The position numbers and the translations under genes were made by a program. A DNA stretch of 64,000 bases from Spirogloea muscicola. Lineage: Eukaryota; Streptophyta; Zygnematophyceae; Spirogloeales; Spirogloeaceae. The notes below the pieces were generated by a model, which saw nothing but the letters and a program-made list of their open reading frames with translations, was not told the origin of the DNA and searched no databases. Numbering within the stretch: the first letter of the stretch is position 1; each line of letters begins with the position of its first letter. The stretch covers positions 663,243-727,242 of the forward strand of contig WELB01000010.1 of NCBI GenBank assembly GCA_009602725.1, read 5' to 3'. Positions 46,366 to 57,518 of this stretch are shown one piece after another.

Positions 46366-47226
46366 GGCGCCGCTGCGGTGCTCTCCGGCGGCCGCCGCAG
46401 CAGCGGCACCATGGGGCTGCCTGCTTGCCGCAGTGGACTCAGGGCGGAGGCGGAGGCGGAGGCGGAGGCGGAGAGGTAGCTAAGGGTTTGTGCTAGGTTT
46501 GTGCTGGAGATCAGAGCCAGGGTTGGCGTTCACTGGAGTTGCGATGGAGAATGGACTTTCGTGTGTTTAGAATAACCGAACGCCAGAACGTCAAAGTACA
46601 AAGGCAAGCACATCTGATGACGTACATCACCCACTGCAAGTTTTAACCCGCTCAGTAACCACTGGCCAATACGTATAGGTCGATGATCGATGCCTGCAGA
46701 CCAGACAGGCAAATCCCAAGCCCTTCTACCACCAACACGGGAGAACGGATTCGGTGACTGCGGCTGCTTTCGAAGAATTTGGACTCTAGGATGCTCATTC
46801 ACGCTGGGTCTGCAAGCTTCTCCACAAGAGGTTAGTAGGCCTGAGCTCGAAGGCTGTACAAAAGACGCACTGAGTTGAAGCACTGAGTTGACGCGCTGGA
46901 TTAACTCCTGGATAATCGCCTTGGCAGCTGCCGCACTCGTAATTCTTTGTTCTAGACAATCCCACGCTAAGGTTAGTGACCAACGACTGACTCATATCAC
47001 ACGTATGATATCCTGCTGCATATGGAGATGGTGGAAGTATCAATAGTGCAAGATGAGGTAGATGGCCTCGAAATCCAAGCAGAGTGACGCTTTGTCACTG
47101 TGCACTCTGTATTGCTGTGAGTGAATTGAGACTGCACTTGGGAGCCAGCTCTCTGGCCAACAAAGTGCCCAACTATATACCTGTGTCATCAGAGCACGGA
47201 AAAAAACAAGGCTGCTGAAAATGCTA
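46366..47226. repeat. Upstream of REV1: GGCGGA microsatellite and family A piece
   Basis: (GGCGGA)n of about five units lies at 46442-46471, roughly 80 bases upstream of the REV1 start codon. A diverged family A copy lies at about 46550-46745 (CAAAGTACAAAGGCAAGCAC, AACCCGCTCAGTAACCAC, GATCGATGCCTGCAGACC). No gene is recognised. Confidence 0.6.
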
Positions 47227-49158
47227 TTATTCTGCAGGGGTGGCGGTCTCCCGAGCCTGCATCCGCAGGTGCTCTAACCTGCTAGTGAAGAAGTCCACTT
47301 CGGGAAGAGGTGGCAGAGACTCCGATTCCGCCTGATCGAGCCCGTTCAAACTACTACAAAGGGGCGACACTGAGGTTTCTGATGACATATCACCCCGTCT
47401 ACCTGACTCTTGTGAGGGCGACCCACTGCTCACCGCCCAAGGATGGTCGGGCCCTTCCAGGATGCTAGTGGGCGTGTCTTCGTCTCGACGGCAGTCGAAC
47501 AGAGACTTGGGACTCCATCCACGCACCGGGGGAACATCGAACGGTTTCCACTGCTTTGCATCTTCTAGCTGCCAGCCGTTTAGATGCCCCCCCCCATTGC
47601 CCGGCGCACCAATTTGGCTGCGGGCGTCAAGATCGTCTTCTGACATGCCACCAACCAGGGGGCTTGGAGGCTGCGATTTTGCTGTCCTGGAAACCACTGG
47701 CAGCGACTCCGCAATGGTTGTCCTGGCGTTGTCAAAGCTGCTGCTTTGAGGAAAAGCTGAGGTCGTTGCTCCAAAGCCTTGCATCTCCTTTCTGACTCGC
47801 TCACCTTTGACCCGCTCCTGCTGTAGGAACTGAGGGTCATTCAGAATGTTGCATATTGTGGTAGCCTTGCAACGTACAGTCTGCCCACGGTCAAAGCTGC
47901 ACAAAGCCATAGAGACATGTTTGATCAGGTTACCTGGTGGCGCAGCATTTCACTAACTAAGGATCCACTGCACACCAAAACTCCTGAGCCTCTGTCGACC
48001 TTACTATATGACATGTGCTGGTAAGTAAGACTCTCAAGCAGCGTGCACTGGGTCAAGATGATTGATATCAATCTAGAGATTGACTTACCCCCTTTGATCA
48101 TGGTGTGCAAATCTGCAGAGCTCCTCCAGGATGACCTTCTCTGATGTCCACTCTATCTGGATGCTGTCAGGACCGTGTATAATCAGGTACTCCAAGAGTG
48201 TCAGCGCTTTGAGCACCTCTCTCCAATGCCGCCCACCTGCTTTCTTTGCTAGAGCCAACCTGCATCAGAACCCAACTATCCTGCTCAATATCTGCAGAGC
48301 GAACAGCGAACAGCAAAGTGACTGCACAACATTGCTGATGGTGGACAACATGGACGACAATGCCGCATAACGGCTCCTGGTTGCTAAATTGCCAACATTG
48401 AGAGCAAAGAGCTGCAAGTTGCACTCAGCTGAGCAGTTCACATTGCATTGTGCACCTCAATGACTTGGAGGACACAATATGTGAGCAGACCAAGACCTCA
48501 TGGCTGCACACCTTGCTAAGGAAAGGGTACGGTCATACTGGGAATCTACCGCTGGTAGACGACGCTCAAGATGCGATGGCACTCCGAGGGTTGCCTACAA
48601 GCCTTCACTAGCACACCCATGATCCTCGACTCTGGGCCCCAGGCATCTGCGTTGGTTGCCTCTTCCGCCAGCCTGGGCATGGAAGCAAGAGCCAGGGGCC
48701 AGAACCTCATCAGGAGGAGCGTGGCCAGGCCGCGGACACTTCAGCGGACTGACTGCATCATGACCAGTGAGATGGACAATACCGTTCACTGTGGGCCACG
48801 CCGACCACACGGCATGACCTCGAGCAACATGAGTGCCAACATTCCCATCATGACCGACAGGCTCACGTGAGGCCTGCTGGCACAGCGCACGATGGCTTTC
48901 CTGCAGGAGGCTGCGAGCGCCTCTTAGCCTCGTGCCTGTCGTGCAAGGAAATGCATTTGCGACTTCTGTTCGTGGTTGCTATACATGTGGACTGCAGGCT
49001 GGTCCTGTACCACTGTCGAGGAGCTGCAAGGAGGGGCTCGGCTCGGCTCCTTACAGCTGGTTGGTGCTGACGCTGGAGACCGCGAGGCGCAGCGCGTTGA
49101 CCTTCTCCCGCCAAAAGCCTCTGGCCCGCGCGCCGACTACCGCAAGGCCCGCCTCCAT
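47227..49158 (-). CDS. ENTH-domain (epsin-like) clathrin adaptor, 4 exons
   Basis: ENTH proteins bind phosphoinositides and clathrin during vesicle budding at the Golgi, endosome or plasma membrane. Exons: 49055-49158, 48550-48672, 48089-48259, 47227-47896; 355 residues. All three joins are in phase and reconstruct the ENTH fold: LAEEATNADAWGPESRIMG, ILSVVYQRLALAKK, HWREVLKALTLLEYLIIHGP, ELCRFAHHDQRGFDRGQTVR, NDPQFLQQERVKGERVRKEM. The C-terminal 200 residues are low complexity (Ser/Pro/Asp-rich); I saw no clean NPF or clathrin-box repeat, although acidic segments such as SEDDLDAR occur. It resembles the plant HGP-type ENTH proteins more than classical EPS1. The start is MEAGLAVVG, which begins with a Met and leads directly into the first ENTH helix. 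The gene is divergent from TRAPPC4, another trafficking gene; this may be chance. Confidence 0.85.
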
Positions 49159-50537
49159 GTGGCCGGCTTGGCACGGGCTCGCCGAGCCGGCTGCAGCTTA
49201 TGGAGCGGCCTCGCTGGTGCACCAAACAGTGGCGCGAGTGTGCCGATGGAGCAGGAGGATGGCGGCCGGGCCGGCGGCGCACCGGCGACGACGGCGGCTG
49301 CGGCGCGAGAGGAGTAGCGCCCGCCACCTGAGTCATGCCCTCGGGAGGGGGTCGGCGTTGGCCGGCCCGCGGAGGGAGTGGGCAGTCGGGAATCAAAGAG
49401 CAGGCGCACAGTGCGCATGAAATAAAGGGCGGCATATTCAAGCCAATACACTGCTCATTCAAAAGCTAGTGCAAGAAGTGGGGATACATGAAATGAAGCT
49501 CAATATGATGATTCTGTAACCAGCGATGGAGGGCCAGGCGGCCAAGTATGACGAAATCTCAGCCCTTTCTGGCCCTTGTCCATTCTCGTCCATCGTGTAG
49601 CCTTGTGTAGTGTAGTCCTTTCTCTTTTCTCTGGCTTTGGACATTGTCCATTCCTTTTTTTTTGTTTTTGGGCTGGCTTTGCCAGCCACTCTTCTCTTGT
49701 CTGAATACACTGCATCTAACAAACCTGGGCTGCCTGCCGATTCAGTCGCACCGCGCGCGCCTTCTTTGTGGCGCGCCGTGGCCACTCTCACCAACTGCGC
49801 CACTGGGGAGAATTTTTATTCGTCATTGCATCTGATGACAATTCTTTTCGGGCTGGCTGTTTACAGCCCTTGCCCCGATTGGGAGTGCCACTTCTCTGAT
49901 GACAAGCACACACAAGTGCAGGACCTCCCCCGGCTGCTTTTTGGATTGGCAGGGCGGGTAGTGGCACACGTTGCGCCGCTCTGCCACGAGCCGGGCTCAC
50001 TTCGGCGCCACGTGGTGGCCCGCGTTCCCACCTTCACCGACCAGCCTGCGCCAACGCCACGTCCCACTTCCCCGTTCACACCGGCTCCTTGCGCGCAGGC
50101 CCCCAGTCATTTTCCCCACGGCAGCTTAACTCGGGAAACTGTTGTTCCTGTCCTAAGGCCCAACTTCCACTTCACCATCGAGCCTCCCCGCGGTCTGAGC
50201 AGTCCGGAGCCGCCAGTGCCGCAGCCGCCGCCGCGTGCGCGGCCCGCCTAATAGCTGCCTGCAAGCGCGGAGCGTTGCGCCCGCCAACCCGATCATCTTG
50301 TGTCGGCACAACCTGCGTCCATTGCTTGCTGGCCGTCGGGTCTCCGAGCATTTGTCGCTGCCTAGCTCACTCCTCTGGCGCAAGGCTCGTGCTGCTCTGC
50401 ACAAGTCAATGGAACAATCGTCACCTCTACTCCACCTACGATACTTATGAGGGACACAGCGCGAGAAGCTCACGCCATAGGAGCATCAGAGCTGGCCGCA
50501 TCTAGCAGCTAACTTCAGCACCCTGCCAGAGGCAGCA
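49159..50537. repeat. Divergent intergenic region with D and C modules
   Basis: This holds the leaders of the ENTH gene (-) and TRAPPC4 (+). A reverse family C piece lies at about 49385-49455, an A-core trace at about 49520-49560, and reverse family D modules at about 49640-49695, 49845-49905 and 49940-49990. A 204-residue plus ORF (49637-50251) is produced by these modules (recurrent FGLA words) and is not a gene. Confidence 0.55.
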
Positions 50538-51164
50538 ATGACTACAATCTTCAATCTCTTCGTTATCAACAAGTCCGGCGGCCTCATCTACTACAAAGTA
50601 AGGGTGACATCTTGCCTGTTAGCATTCCAGGACTTCTCTCCTGTTCTCATTTGGTGGCAGACTCCTCTTAGTAGAGTTACATTTATTTCTCCTTTTCTAT
50701 GCAGGACTTTGGCTCCATGGTCAGGCTGGATACGAATGAAAGCCTGAGGCTTGCAAGCGTCTGGCACTCTCTTCATGCCATCTCCAGCCAACTGTCCCCA
50801 GTAGCAGGCTGCAAGGGTATTGAGTTCCTGGAAGCTGACAACTTCGACCTCCATTGCTTCCAGACTCATACAGGTGCTGACACAAACATGCCCTGCATGT
50901 TGATGCAGATGCTGGCCTGACACTGGATGTAATGGCAACTGAGCCAATTAAGGCTGTTCTGTTGCAGGTACTAAATTCTTCATAGTTGCAGAGCCAGGTG
51001 CTCCAGGAGTAGACACCTTATTGCGAGTAATCTATGACCTCTATGCAGATTACGTGCTCAAGAATCCCTTCTACGAGGTGGAAATGCCCATCCGGTGCGA
51101 ACTTTTTGACCTAAATTTGCAGGCTGCTCTCAGAAATCGTACAATTGCAAGTTCAGGCAGGTAG
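50538..51164 (+). CDS. TRAPPC4: TRAPP complex subunit 4 (Trs23), 3 exons
   Basis: Core subunit of the TRAPP tethering complexes and part of the Rab1/Ypt1 exchange-factor site, acting in ER-Golgi traffic. Exons 50538-50597, 50705-50873 and 50968-51164 give 141 residues, the length of plant TRAPPC4. The longin-like (sybindin) fold is clear: [107 protein letters not shown]. The three joins fall in conserved words with GT-AG introns. The start is the Met directly before TTIFNLF, as in the family. Confidence 0.95.
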
Positions 51165-51935
51165 CTGAGGGCATGGCAGATAAGCCTCCCAGACAAGCTC
51201 GTGCGAGTCCCCCATCATCTTGCTGCAGTAATTGCCGGATTGCAAGGTCCATCATGGACTCCCATGCCAGTCCCAACTCCTTGACTTGTCACGAAGTAAG
51301 GTAAAGCAGACTACAAGTGCCGTATACACTGTGGCAAGTGCCACTTTCAGGATAGGCGCAGGGTTGGGGTGGCAACACACCGTGCAGGGTAGGGGCAGCA
51401 GTACAGCCTGGATGCCATTGTGTAGCAATATGGAGCTTGTCACAACGTCCGCTCTTGTTGCGAGCCAACACATAAGGGAAGCTTCCAGTAGCCTATACGC
51501 ACTTTCACACCGTTGTCTCTTGGCATGCGCGTCAAAGACTCTTGACATGCACGTTACGAGCACCTTGGCTACAAACGATAGCATAGCAACACGTGCAGGC
51601 TTGACCAAGTCAGGCCTGATACTATTCCGGCAACCTTAAATTAGAGCAGCAAGGCACATGCATGGCCACCCAATCAAGCTTGTGGACGATTTAAGTGAAT
51701 TGCTGCGTGAGATTCTGTGCTTCAGTGCCACTGTAATCAGCATTGCCTGGCCAATTGCCCTTTCTTCAACCTTGAATGTAGCTCACACTGTCGTTGTGAC
51801 AGCTGCCTCAGAGGCAATGGCTGTGGCCAGCCCCATCATCATGCACGTATTGATGCTGTAGGACGGTACTAGCACAGGGAGCCAGTGCTGGTAATCAAGC
51901 AGCGGCGATGAAGCGACTATGAGAGCCAGCAACTG
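51165..51935. other. Unassigned stretch after TRAPPC4
   Basis: Overlapping open frames on both strands (118 residues minus at 51252-51608, 135 residues plus at 51232-51639, 67 residues plus at 51658-51861) show no recognised family. The minus-strand frames are hydrophobic and could be part of a membrane protein gene converging on TRAPPC4, but no consistent exon chain was found. Confidence 0.3.
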
Positions 51936-53882
51936 TCACCAAGATGGCATCCAGAAGAGAGATTGGGCCATCCGAGAAGACTGTGTATGAGGAACCAGCG
52001 AGTAGCAGATTAGCATGGGATAGACAGATTGGTGCAGGGGAACGAGTAAGTGCGGCAAAGAGAGAGGCATGCAGTGTGCATGGACTGAAATGGAGGCCAA
52101 CCCGAGCCAGTACATGCAGAATGCAAAATGTAAGGAAGGGAAAGGGCTAGCCACAGCGAAGACACAGGCTTAGGTGGGGCTAAGGTAGCAGGGCGAAAGC
52201 ACCGCTGGAGGGGTGCTTCAATGTCCACGAGTGAGCACGGGCAATTCGGCCAGGCTAACTTGGGGAGCCGAGCACCGCCATTGAAACCAGTGGCCTCGCT
52301 TAAGGGGGCGCCCTTCTTCAGTTTTTCGCTCAGCAGCACGCTGATGAAGGCCCAGGACCTGCGAGCGAATCTCGTGTATTTGCAACAAACGAAGGCCAAA
52401 TGGCCAAGTACAAAGGCAAGCACAACTAATGACCAACATGACCTACAGCAGTTTGACACGCTCAGTAAGCACGGGTCAAAACGTAATTCGCTAGTCGAAG
52501 CCTGAATACTAGATGGCAGATACGAAGCCCTTCTGCCACCGACTAGAGCTCGCCCAGCTTTCTGATGCAAAGCATTAGCCTGAGCACGCTGCAAACAGGT
52601 CGAAACTCGTCGTCGCAAGAACGACAGACATGCAGCTGGCAGGCCCATCTCAGCCGGGAACACATTTGCATGTCGTGTCGCCTAGATGGGCAATATTTTG
52701 AAGGAGAGTGTGGAAACGAAGACCTAAACAGCCAATGAAGAAGTGGCACTCCCAATGGGGGCAAGGGTTGTGAAAAGCCAGCCCAAAAACAATTGACAAA
52801 GGTGTCGACTGCAGCTGGCATGAGCTGATCGCATTGGGGGTTGATCCGCGTCGTGCTGCAGCTTTCCTTGTTCTGCACTGCCCACTGCGTGGCCAGCGAT
52901 GTGCGTCGATGCTGGACCTTTACAGGCCTCCGTAACAACATCGACCAAGGCCCGTGGTCCTCCACCAGGTTGCACGCCCACAATGTCAAGTGTGCGGCGA
53001 TGATGAGCGCTGCCAGGCACAGCAAGAGCCCCGCACTCTTTAGCACGCAAATAACGCCTGCGGCACGCGGGCAAAGCATGATGCGGCTGCACCTGCACTC
53101 GCACGAGATAGATCGCGGCCAGGCGCGGAGTGGTAGGCTGAAGCCCTGCCCAGCCTACCACTGCTGGCTTTTTGGGCGGCTTTTCACAGCCCTCGGTCCC
53201 CTCTGGACTTCGTTTTATGTAGCCCTTTTGTGTTGCACTAGTTATTGCCTGAACAAGGTTTCCTTTGATTTGGCCTCCCTTTCATGTTAGGCTCACCGCG
53301 CGCCTTCTTCTCTTTGAGCCTCTTCAGGCCCCGCAGTCGCTGCGTAGCTCGTACTTTGGCCCCTTCGAACCTTGTCAATTCTTTTTGGGCTGGCTTCTCA
53401 CAGCCCTTGCCCCCAATGGGAGAGCCACTTCTTCTTTGAGATGTTCCCTGTCCTTACCACGAACAATGTATGGGCTTGAATTGGCCTCCCTTACCATTTC
53501 ATACGCACCGCGCGCCTTCTCTCCTTTACCACGGGCTCGACGGGCCCCCAAAGCCGGCTGCCTCAAATTTGGATGGCAGCGATGCACGCATCCAAAGATG
53601 TTGGCTTATGGCCTGGCGATCTGACGGTCGTCAGGCTCCGAGGAGGCGTTAGGGGCAGGGTTTTAGGTGCCCAGGGTTTCAAGACGCGGCTCCTAGCCGC
53701 AGTCTCCGCCGGGCAGCCATAACCCCGCCCCCCAACCGCGCGACGAAGGACGAGTCCGGAGCGCGGCGCGGAGCGGCCCCGGCGGGCGCCGCGGCAGCGG
53801 CGGCGGTGCGGCGGCNCGGAGGCGGCGGCGTGCCTTGGAGTGGCGGCGCGCCTGCCCGAGCGGCAGCGCGCCAGAGGCAGCC
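51936..53882. repeat. Repeat cluster: reverse C/X, family A with insertion, D modules
   Basis: Reverse family C and X run about 52050-52330. The best-preserved family A copy runs about 52360-52890 and is interrupted at about 52737-52798 by a D module (CCCAATGGGGGCAAGGGTTG and AAGCCAGCCCAAAAA). Further D and C pieces lie at about 53155-53200, 53265-53310, 53330-53440 and 53470-53525. The GC-rich 5' region of the ubiquitin-eS31 gene follows and carries one N at 53816. Confidence 0.65.
52360..52890 (+). mobile_element. Family A dispersed repeat interrupted by a D module
   Basis: This follows the 11165-11650 copy closely. A D module at about 52737-52798 separates GAAGACCTAAACAGCCAA from GGTGTCGACTGCAGCTGGCA, which are joined in the 11 kb copy (CAGCCAAAGATGTCAACTGC). 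That contrast shows the D module as an insertion. Confidence 0.65.
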
Positions 53883-54520
<638 letters not shown>

Positions 54521-54939
54521 GGCTCACATGGTGTCACTGATGTGGGCTTCATAGAACGGGGCTAGTCCTACTCCGTCTTGGCTGCTCACAGATGTACTGA
54601 GCGACTCAGGCTGATGTGTCTGATGTAACGAAGTGGGACTGTGTGTGCTCTGATTATTTGCGAGCAATAGCTCAGACAGTTGAGGCGCATTTTGCAGTCC
54701 CTTTGCCACACTGTTGACAAAGTTGTGGACAGAGGCTCATGTGACTTCTGGACCACTTGATCTCGGTAGCTGCTATGCATACTTGGAGGGCAGGAAATGT
54801 GTTGAACCATGCATTTACTGGAGGGTAATCCCTTATAAGAAAAAAGCACAGCCTTGCACCATCACAGCAAATAGCTGCGCAGTGTACAGAGCATGCCAAT
54901 GAATTTGCATCTGTTACCTGACAGTTTAGCCAATGCTTG
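54521..54939. other. Short convergent intergenic region
   Basis: These are the 3' flanks of the ubiquitin-eS31 gene (+) and the F-box/JmjC gene (-). No repeat or gene is recognised. Confidence 0.6.
54624..54628 (+). terminator. Possible TGTAA polyadenylation signal
   Basis: TGTAA lies about 104 bases after the stop of the ubiquitin-eS31 gene, a normal distance in green algae. The evidence is the short motif and its position only. Confidence 0.4.
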
Positions 54940-57518
54940 CTATACGAAGCCAAATTTGAATCCACCGCTGAAGCTATCATTTGCAGTATCCCAGAAGAAG
55001 GATTTGCGTTTGCGTGCTGCCGCCTTCTCATCAGCACTTCTCTGCAGGTCTTCCAGCTCCCTTGGATATAGCTCTTCGAACCTGCTTACAAACCTGTCAT
55101 GAAGGGACACCCTTTCTTTGGTCCCAGAGACGAGGATGTCTGCATTGGGGTGCTTGAGGAAGTCACGTACACTCAAGATATTTCGTCTGTGGCAATTCAT
55201 GGTGCACATTCATGTCAGTGAGTGTTTAGCTCATGTCTGCTCAGTGAACAGATTGCACAGCTAGCTCGCCGTGAAAGAGCAGCACAGGACATGAGGTTCA
55301 CCATTGCTGTCACAACTACAACGAAAGCAACACACAGCGAGTGGACGAAGAAACCTGCATCCAGTATTCACCTGCTGACAAAGTTCTGGGTGATAGCAAT
55401 GGAATCTTCCAGGTTGACAACAAGGTGCCACCAGCCATGTGGGACAAAGATGACCTCCCCAGCTTTGCAGATGCACTCCAGAGGGGGCACGGCAGCCTGT
55501 CTTGCCTCTTCATAGTGGTTCATGAACCACTCCATGATGGAGTAGGGCGCCGCCACATCGGCACCGTCAGCACTGGGGTGTACGCCTGGGGGGATCGTTT
55601 CTGGGGGGTAGAGGATCCACTTCTTGGCACCACGCACAACAGCGTTCCAAGCAGAAGTGGAGTTGGGGTCGATGTGGAATGAAGACCCGGACCTACCACG
55701 GGCAGGGTGCACACCTCCATCTCAGATATGTCATGGAAGTGCGAAGCCCGCTCCGAAAGTGGAAGCTTGTACGACAGTGGCGGAAGTTGCAGGAGGGACA
55801 AATTGAGCAGGTCTTCTAACAAATATGCAAGTAGTAGCACCACAGCAGCCACCTGGTTGGCCCGATGATTAGCCACCGGTGATCAGGCCGGCTGTCCCCA
55901 AGAATGGAGAAGAGGTCCTCCTGGAAGTACTTTGGCACAGTGTAGTCATTTGCAAGCGCAGGTGCCTTGGCCACAAAGTTTGGGTCAAACAGGTACAGTG
56001 GCCTTTCCTCCTCCACGTTGTCCATGTAAGCATAGAAATCGTCAAGGGCCATCTCCACGGGCCCAACCTGCCAGGTGGCAGCGCCCGTTTGCTCGATGAG
56101 GTACTGGCGGTCCCACCGTTTGAGCGCTGGCCAGCCGTCCAGCGCATCCGTGAATATGACGGGCCGGTTGGGCCCCTCATAACGCGACACAAAGTCAGCA
56201 AACGATAGACCGGCAACTCGGGGCACGGTCTCTGCCTGCAGCCACTCCGGGCGCATCTGCAAGCTGGCACACAGCCAGCTCTGGAACAGGTGGTCGGAAT
56301 AGAAGCCCGCCACCTGCACAGCCAAGCTGCAGGATTCAGCGGCTATGCCTGGTCCATGAAAAGCAGGACCAGAGAAAGAGGCGCAGTGCGTAAGCAGTGT
56401 GCTTCTTTGCAGAGACAGCACGAAGTGACACGGCGCTGAGTGCTCAAATCGGGCGTTGACGCTTGTCAGGAATAGAGGTGTGTACTGAGCATTATCTCAG
56501 CCTTCTGGTCAAGTACAAAGGCAAGCACATCTACATCTGCTGCTAAGCCGACCCGCTCACTAGTAAGGTTCGGCAAGTACAGTTTGAGGGGAGTCTGCAG
56601 TACATCTGCTAGTCAAGGCTCGAGCAGGCCAGGATGGGAAGCTGTCCGGACCTCAAGAGGGCGCCTCCAACTAACAGGGCCACAAGCTGGACCACAGCCC
56701 ATACTTCGCCAATTTCAGCAGCCAGCTAGATACATTGCAGTATTCTAGGTGCACGTCTCGACCCTGGATCTAGAGCACCTCTGCCGCTCCTAGTTCTGTG
56801 GGGCGGGAATCAACCCCTGATGCTGATCATTGGTGGCCTGCCTGATTGCCAACACATTCTGCTCAATGAGCACCACTTCTACTCTCGCAGCACCCTAAAT
56901 CCTAAATCCGAAGCCCTAAACCGTAAACCCTGAGACTCATACCTTGAGTGGGACGTGTGGCGCGGCCGTCAGCCCGCGGCCGGCAGCGTAGGTCTGCTTC
57001 CAGGAGCCGTGGAAGCGGAAGGCGCCGCCCAGGTCGGCGAGCACGAGCTGGCGCCAGAGGTCGGCGTGGTGGGCGAGCACGTACAGCGCGCGGCTGGCGG
57101 CGGCGGCGCGCGCCAGGCCCGCCGCCGGCAGCAGCGCCAGCACGTCCAGCAGGGCCTCGTCGCCCAGCACCGCCAGGGTTCCGAGGCCAGCGGCGCGGCA
57201 GTCGGCGGCGCCGGCGGCGAGCAGCAGGTTGCCGCGAGGCTGCACGCCGTATGGGTGCGCTCCGCGCTCCAGCCGGAACGTCCGCCGCGCCGCCGCCGCG
57301 TCCGCGCCGCCTGCCTCTGCCTCCGAGGCCATTGCTGCCATGTTCGGCGGCGGCTGGGGAGGACGTCGGGGGCGCGTCGCAGCCCGGCCAGCGGCGGCTA
57401 CGTCCTCTTGCTTTCTGTCGACCGCTTCGGCAAGCTCGGCCTTGCCCGCCGGCGGCTGCCGCGGCGGCCGCGGCCGCCTTCGCCCGGGCTGCTGCTGGCC
57501 CGCGGCAATGGCGGCCAT
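54940..57518 (-). CDS. JMJ21: F-box and JmjC-domain protein (JMJ21-like), 4 exons
   Basis: Fe(II)/2-oxoglutarate-dependent JmjC oxygenase with an N-terminal F-box, as in the plant protein JMJ21 (At1g78280). Exons: 56943-57518, 55853-56313, 55372-55692, 54940-55186; 534 residues from the first Met, or 475 if the Met at 57341 (MAAMASEAEAGG) is used, which I find more likely. F-box: LGTLAVLGDEALLDVLALLP. JmjC: WPALKRWDRQYL, RPLYLFDPNF, HRWLIIGPTRSGSSFHID (His and Asp iron ligands), STSAWNAVVRGAKKWILYPP, and FVPHGWWHLVVNLE (third ligand His). The catalytic set is complete. The C-terminal tail is charged (ADEKAAARKRKSFFW) and lacks the long kinase-like extension of some plant relatives. The target may be a protein residue or RNA-linked substrate; none can be named. 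The gene is convergent with ubiquitin-eS31. Intron 1 contains repeats and a short telomere-like run. Confidence 0.88.
56480..56660. repeat. Diverged family A copy inside an intron
   Basis: CAAGTACAAAGGCAAGCACA and GACCCGCTCACTAGTAAGG at about 56510-56570 mark a truncated family A copy in intron 1 of the F-box/JmjC gene. Confidence 0.55.
56892..56932. repeat. Interstitial CCCTAAA telomere-type repeat
   Basis: The stretch reads as CCCTAAAT, CCTAAAT, CCGAAG, CCCTAAA, CCGTAAA, CCCTGAG: about six degenerate units of the plant/Chlorella-type telomere repeat. It lies at the 5' end of intron 1 of the F-box/JmjC gene, about 10 bases from the donor. Confidence 0.7.

Noticed and set aside
49637-50251. 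204-residue plus-strand ORF with repeated FGLA words
   Set aside because: The repetition comes from D modules in reverse orientation; no homologous protein pattern.
51232-51861. Hydrophobic frames suggesting a membrane protein
   Set aside because: Both strands are equally open and no family word or splice chain was found; kept only as an unassigned stretch.
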